This document shows positions 14,952 through 15,992 of a DNA stretch of 15,992 nt, piece by piece (the stretch's first letter is position 1; each line of letters starts with the position of its first letter). The notes below the pieces were generated by a model, which saw nothing but the letters and a program-made list of their open reading frames with translations, was not told where the DNA came from and did no database searches. The stretch is from Candidatus Falkowbacteria bacterium CG10_big_fil_rev_8_21_14_0_10_43_11 (GTDB taxonomy: Bacteria > Patescibacteriota > Patescibacteriia > Patescibacteriales > XYC2-FULL-47-12). The DNA is taken from positions 36,972-52,963 of the forward strand of contig PFAS01000006.1 of NCBI GenBank assembly GCA_002778635.1, in the 5' to 3' direction. The position numbers were made by a program, and so were the translations under genes.

Positions 14952-15699
14952 TTATAAAATCAATTAAATTTTTAACAAATTCTTCCGGTTGGTCTAAAAA
15001 GCCGTAATGCCCCGCGTTTTTTAAAACAACTAATTTTGAGCCGGGAACCGATCGTTCCATGACGCGCGCCTGATTAAGCGGCGTCTCTTTGTCGTCTCCG
15101 CCCCAAATTAACAAAGTTGGCGCTTTGATTTTTCCGAGCAGCGGCGTTAAGTCCTCGTTGATAATGTTTAAAAAAGTCTGCCGCCTGTCCGGTGCGGCCA
15201 AATAATCATCCGCGCTTAATTTTTGGTAAATAATTCGGCGCGCGCCTTGCGTAATTTTTAATTGAAAAATCGGACTAACTGTTTTAGCGACAATTTTTTT
15301 TAACATTAACGAAAACGAAAACTGCCTAACGCCGGCGCTGTCGGCTAAAATTAATTTGTCTAAATAAAACGGATTTTTGGCGGCTAACTTAATTGCCACT
15401 CGCCCGCCGAAAGAATGGCCGATAATATTTACTTTATTCAGCCCTAATTTTTTTATAAAGCCGTCAACTAAGCCAGCGTAATCGCCGACCGTAAAATTTT
15501 TTTTGGGCGCTTCTGATTGACCGAACCCCGGAAAATCCGGCGCGTAAATATTATAATTTGGCAATTTTTCCGTCAGTTTTTGCCAAACGGCGCCGGCGGA
15601 GCGCCAGCCGTGCAAAAATAACAGTGTCGGGGCGCCGTCAGCTCCCGCCCGTTCATAATAGTTAACCGCTAAATTATTGATGATTATTTTTTTGGACAT
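14941..15699 (-). CDS. Alpha/beta hydrolase fold protein
   Basis: 252 residues from ATG 15699. Seen: oxyanion region FLHGWRSAG (28-36), DFPGFGQSE (55-63), nucleophile elbow GHSFGG with Ser96 (94-99), catalytic acid in WGGDDKETP (Asp203 by WG-x-x-D spacing) and His231 in NAGHYGF. The triad is therefore complete, and a helical cap lies at about 125-185. Substrate is unknown; esterase, lipase or C-C hydrolase activity are all possible. No signal peptide or membrane segment is present. The start was chosen because homologous-looking sequence begins there, a weak AAGG lies nine bases upstream (15712-15709), and the longer frame to 15852 runs through a repeat element. It overlaps murF by 11 bases, so the two are probably cotranscribed; a role in cell-envelope metabolism is inference from position only. 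Confidence 0.88.
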   Translation of the reverse strand: MSKKIIINNLAVNYYERAGADGAPTLLFLHGWRSAGAVWQKLTEKLPNYNIYAPDFPGFGQSEAPKKNFTVGDYAGLVDGFIKKLGLNKVNIIGHSFGGRVAIKLAAKNPFYLDKLILADSAGVRQFSFSLMLKKIVAKTVSPIFQLKITQGARRIIYQKLSADDYLAAPDRRQTFLNIINEDLTPLLGKIKAPTLLIWGGDDKETPLNQARVMERSVPGSKLVVLKNAGHYGFLDQPEEFVKNLIDFINEK

Positions 15700-15718
15700 T
15701 TGGCGGTGCCTTTTGGTT

Positions 15719-15765
15719 AAAATCCGAACTTTTTTTGACGAAAATCCGAACTGCAAACTTTGACG
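15719..15765. repeat. Imperfect tandem repeat upstream of the hydrolase gene
   Basis: Two adjoining units, 15719-15740 (22 bases) and 15741-15765 (25 bases). Both begin AAAATCCGAACT and both end TTTGACG. They lie 20 bases before the hydrolase start codon and could be paired protein-binding sites or part of the adjoining repeat element. Confidence 0.6.
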
Positions 15766-15769
15766 CTCC

Positions 15770-15787
15770 GTCCCACCACTGTGGGAC
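15770..15787. repeat. Perfect 7-bp hairpin
   Basis: GTCCCAC (15770-15776), loop CACT, GTGGGAC (15781-15787). It is the first of two adjoining inverted repeats in a GC-rich island; no T tract follows on either strand, so a classical terminator is unlikely. Confidence 0.75.
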
Positions 15788-15795
15788 ATCGGCTC

Positions 15796-15870
15796 GGGCG
15801 AGGCGGAATTTTTACCCCGTAGCGAACTTGTTCTGCTTCGGGGCCCCCACACCCCCCTTCCGCCTCGCCC
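15796..15870. repeat. GC-rich nested inverted-repeat element
   Basis: Outer arms GGGCGAGGCGGAA (15796-15808) and TTCCGCCTCGCCC (15858-15870) are a perfect 13-bp inverted repeat. Between them is a second hairpin: CCCCG (15815-15819) with CGGGG (15839-15843), and AGC/GCT plus GAAC/GTTC inside, interrupted by a T-T mismatch and a bulge. A C-tract (15844-15857) separates it from the right arm. The composition is far more GC-rich than the flanks. A REP/MITE-like element or structured RNA is possible; neither is established. Confidence 0.7.
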
Positions 15871-15900
15871 TCGCTTCCGACGGCAATTTTTTCGGCGGGC

Positions 15901-15992
15901 TTAATTATTATTTCTAATTTCTATTGCTTCTTCAACCGCATTTGCTATATTCCGTGAAATCCAATCATATCTTTCTTTGCTGTTAGCTCCTG
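15901..15992 (-). CDS. C-terminal end of an unidentified gene (partial)
   Basis: The minus strand is open from the window edge to a TAA at 15901-15903, encoding 29 residues that end EEAIEIRNNN. The segment includes ERYDWISRNIANAVEEAIEI, a plausible amphipathic helix, and its composition is protein-like. It is too short to identify. If real, the gene lies upstream of the hydrolase on the same strand, with the GC-rich repeat element between them. Confidence 0.45.
   Translation of the reverse strand, partial: GANSKERYDWISRNIANAVEEAIEIRNNN

Noticed and set aside
15700..15852. 51-codon N-terminal extension of the hydrolase
   Set aside because: It translates the tandem and inverted repeats, is unlike the rest of the protein, and the alpha/beta hydrolase fold begins properly at the ATG at 15699.
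15844..15857. Possible G-quadruplex on the minus strand (GGGGGGTGTGGGGG)
   Set aside because: Only two G tracts are present before a C run, so four separate tracts are lacking without invoking two-tetrad forms.

Overview
The window looks like a piece of a Patescibacteria (Candidate Phyla Radiation) chromosome. This is inferred from gene families and style, not from a marker tree. Genes are densely packed with short spacers, most starts lack a Shine-Dalgarno motif, the essential enzymes are divergent, and a large modular surface protein is present. All twelve visible stop codons are TAA or TAG. The full-length ORFs contain no in-frame TGA, so the UGA-to-glycine code of Gracilibacteria/SR1 is not indicated.

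Left part (1-4050, + strand): the 3' end of a very large secreted or surface protein. It carries MBG/YDG-type bacterial Ig modules, three long Thr/Pro-rich linkers, Ig- and fibronectin-III-like domains, and a duplicated C-terminal module. A strong intrinsic terminator closes it.

Middle left (4076-7300, - strand): a small repeat-containing helical protein with a near-leaderless promoter overlapped by a 17-bp palindrome; a SIS-family bifunctional phosphoglucose/phosphomannose isomerase; and an IMP-dehydrogenase-family enzyme with two CBS domains and its own promoter and terminator. Divergent from the last, a thioredoxin gene (7441-7761, +) has a near-consensus promoter and shares a bidirectional terminator with rpoD.

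Middle right (7825-10988, - strand): dnaG and rpoD, five bases apart, the core of the macromolecular-synthesis operon without rpsU next to it. DnaG makes replication primers. RpoD is the housekeeping sigma factor and carries an unusual Lys/Arg-rich N-terminal extension.

Right part (11104-15699, - strand): an alpha/beta hydrolase, murF, ddl and alr, probably cotranscribed at least in part. Alr makes D-Ala, Ddl joins two of them, and MurF adds the dipeptide to the peptidoglycan precursor, so this is a D-Ala branch cluster. MurF is odd: a membrane-spanning segment replaces the usual N-terminal substrate-binding domain. Upstream of the hydrolase lies a GC-rich cluster of nested inverted repeats (about 15770-15870) preceded by an imperfect tandem repeat. 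The right edge holds the last 29 codons of an unidentified minus-strand gene.

No CRISPR array, transposase, tRNA or rRNA was seen. The points that look least described are the membrane-anchored MurF, the duplicated FR-x-GP-x-FG module of the surface protein, the operator-like promoter of the small repeat protein, and the GC-rich inverted-repeat element.
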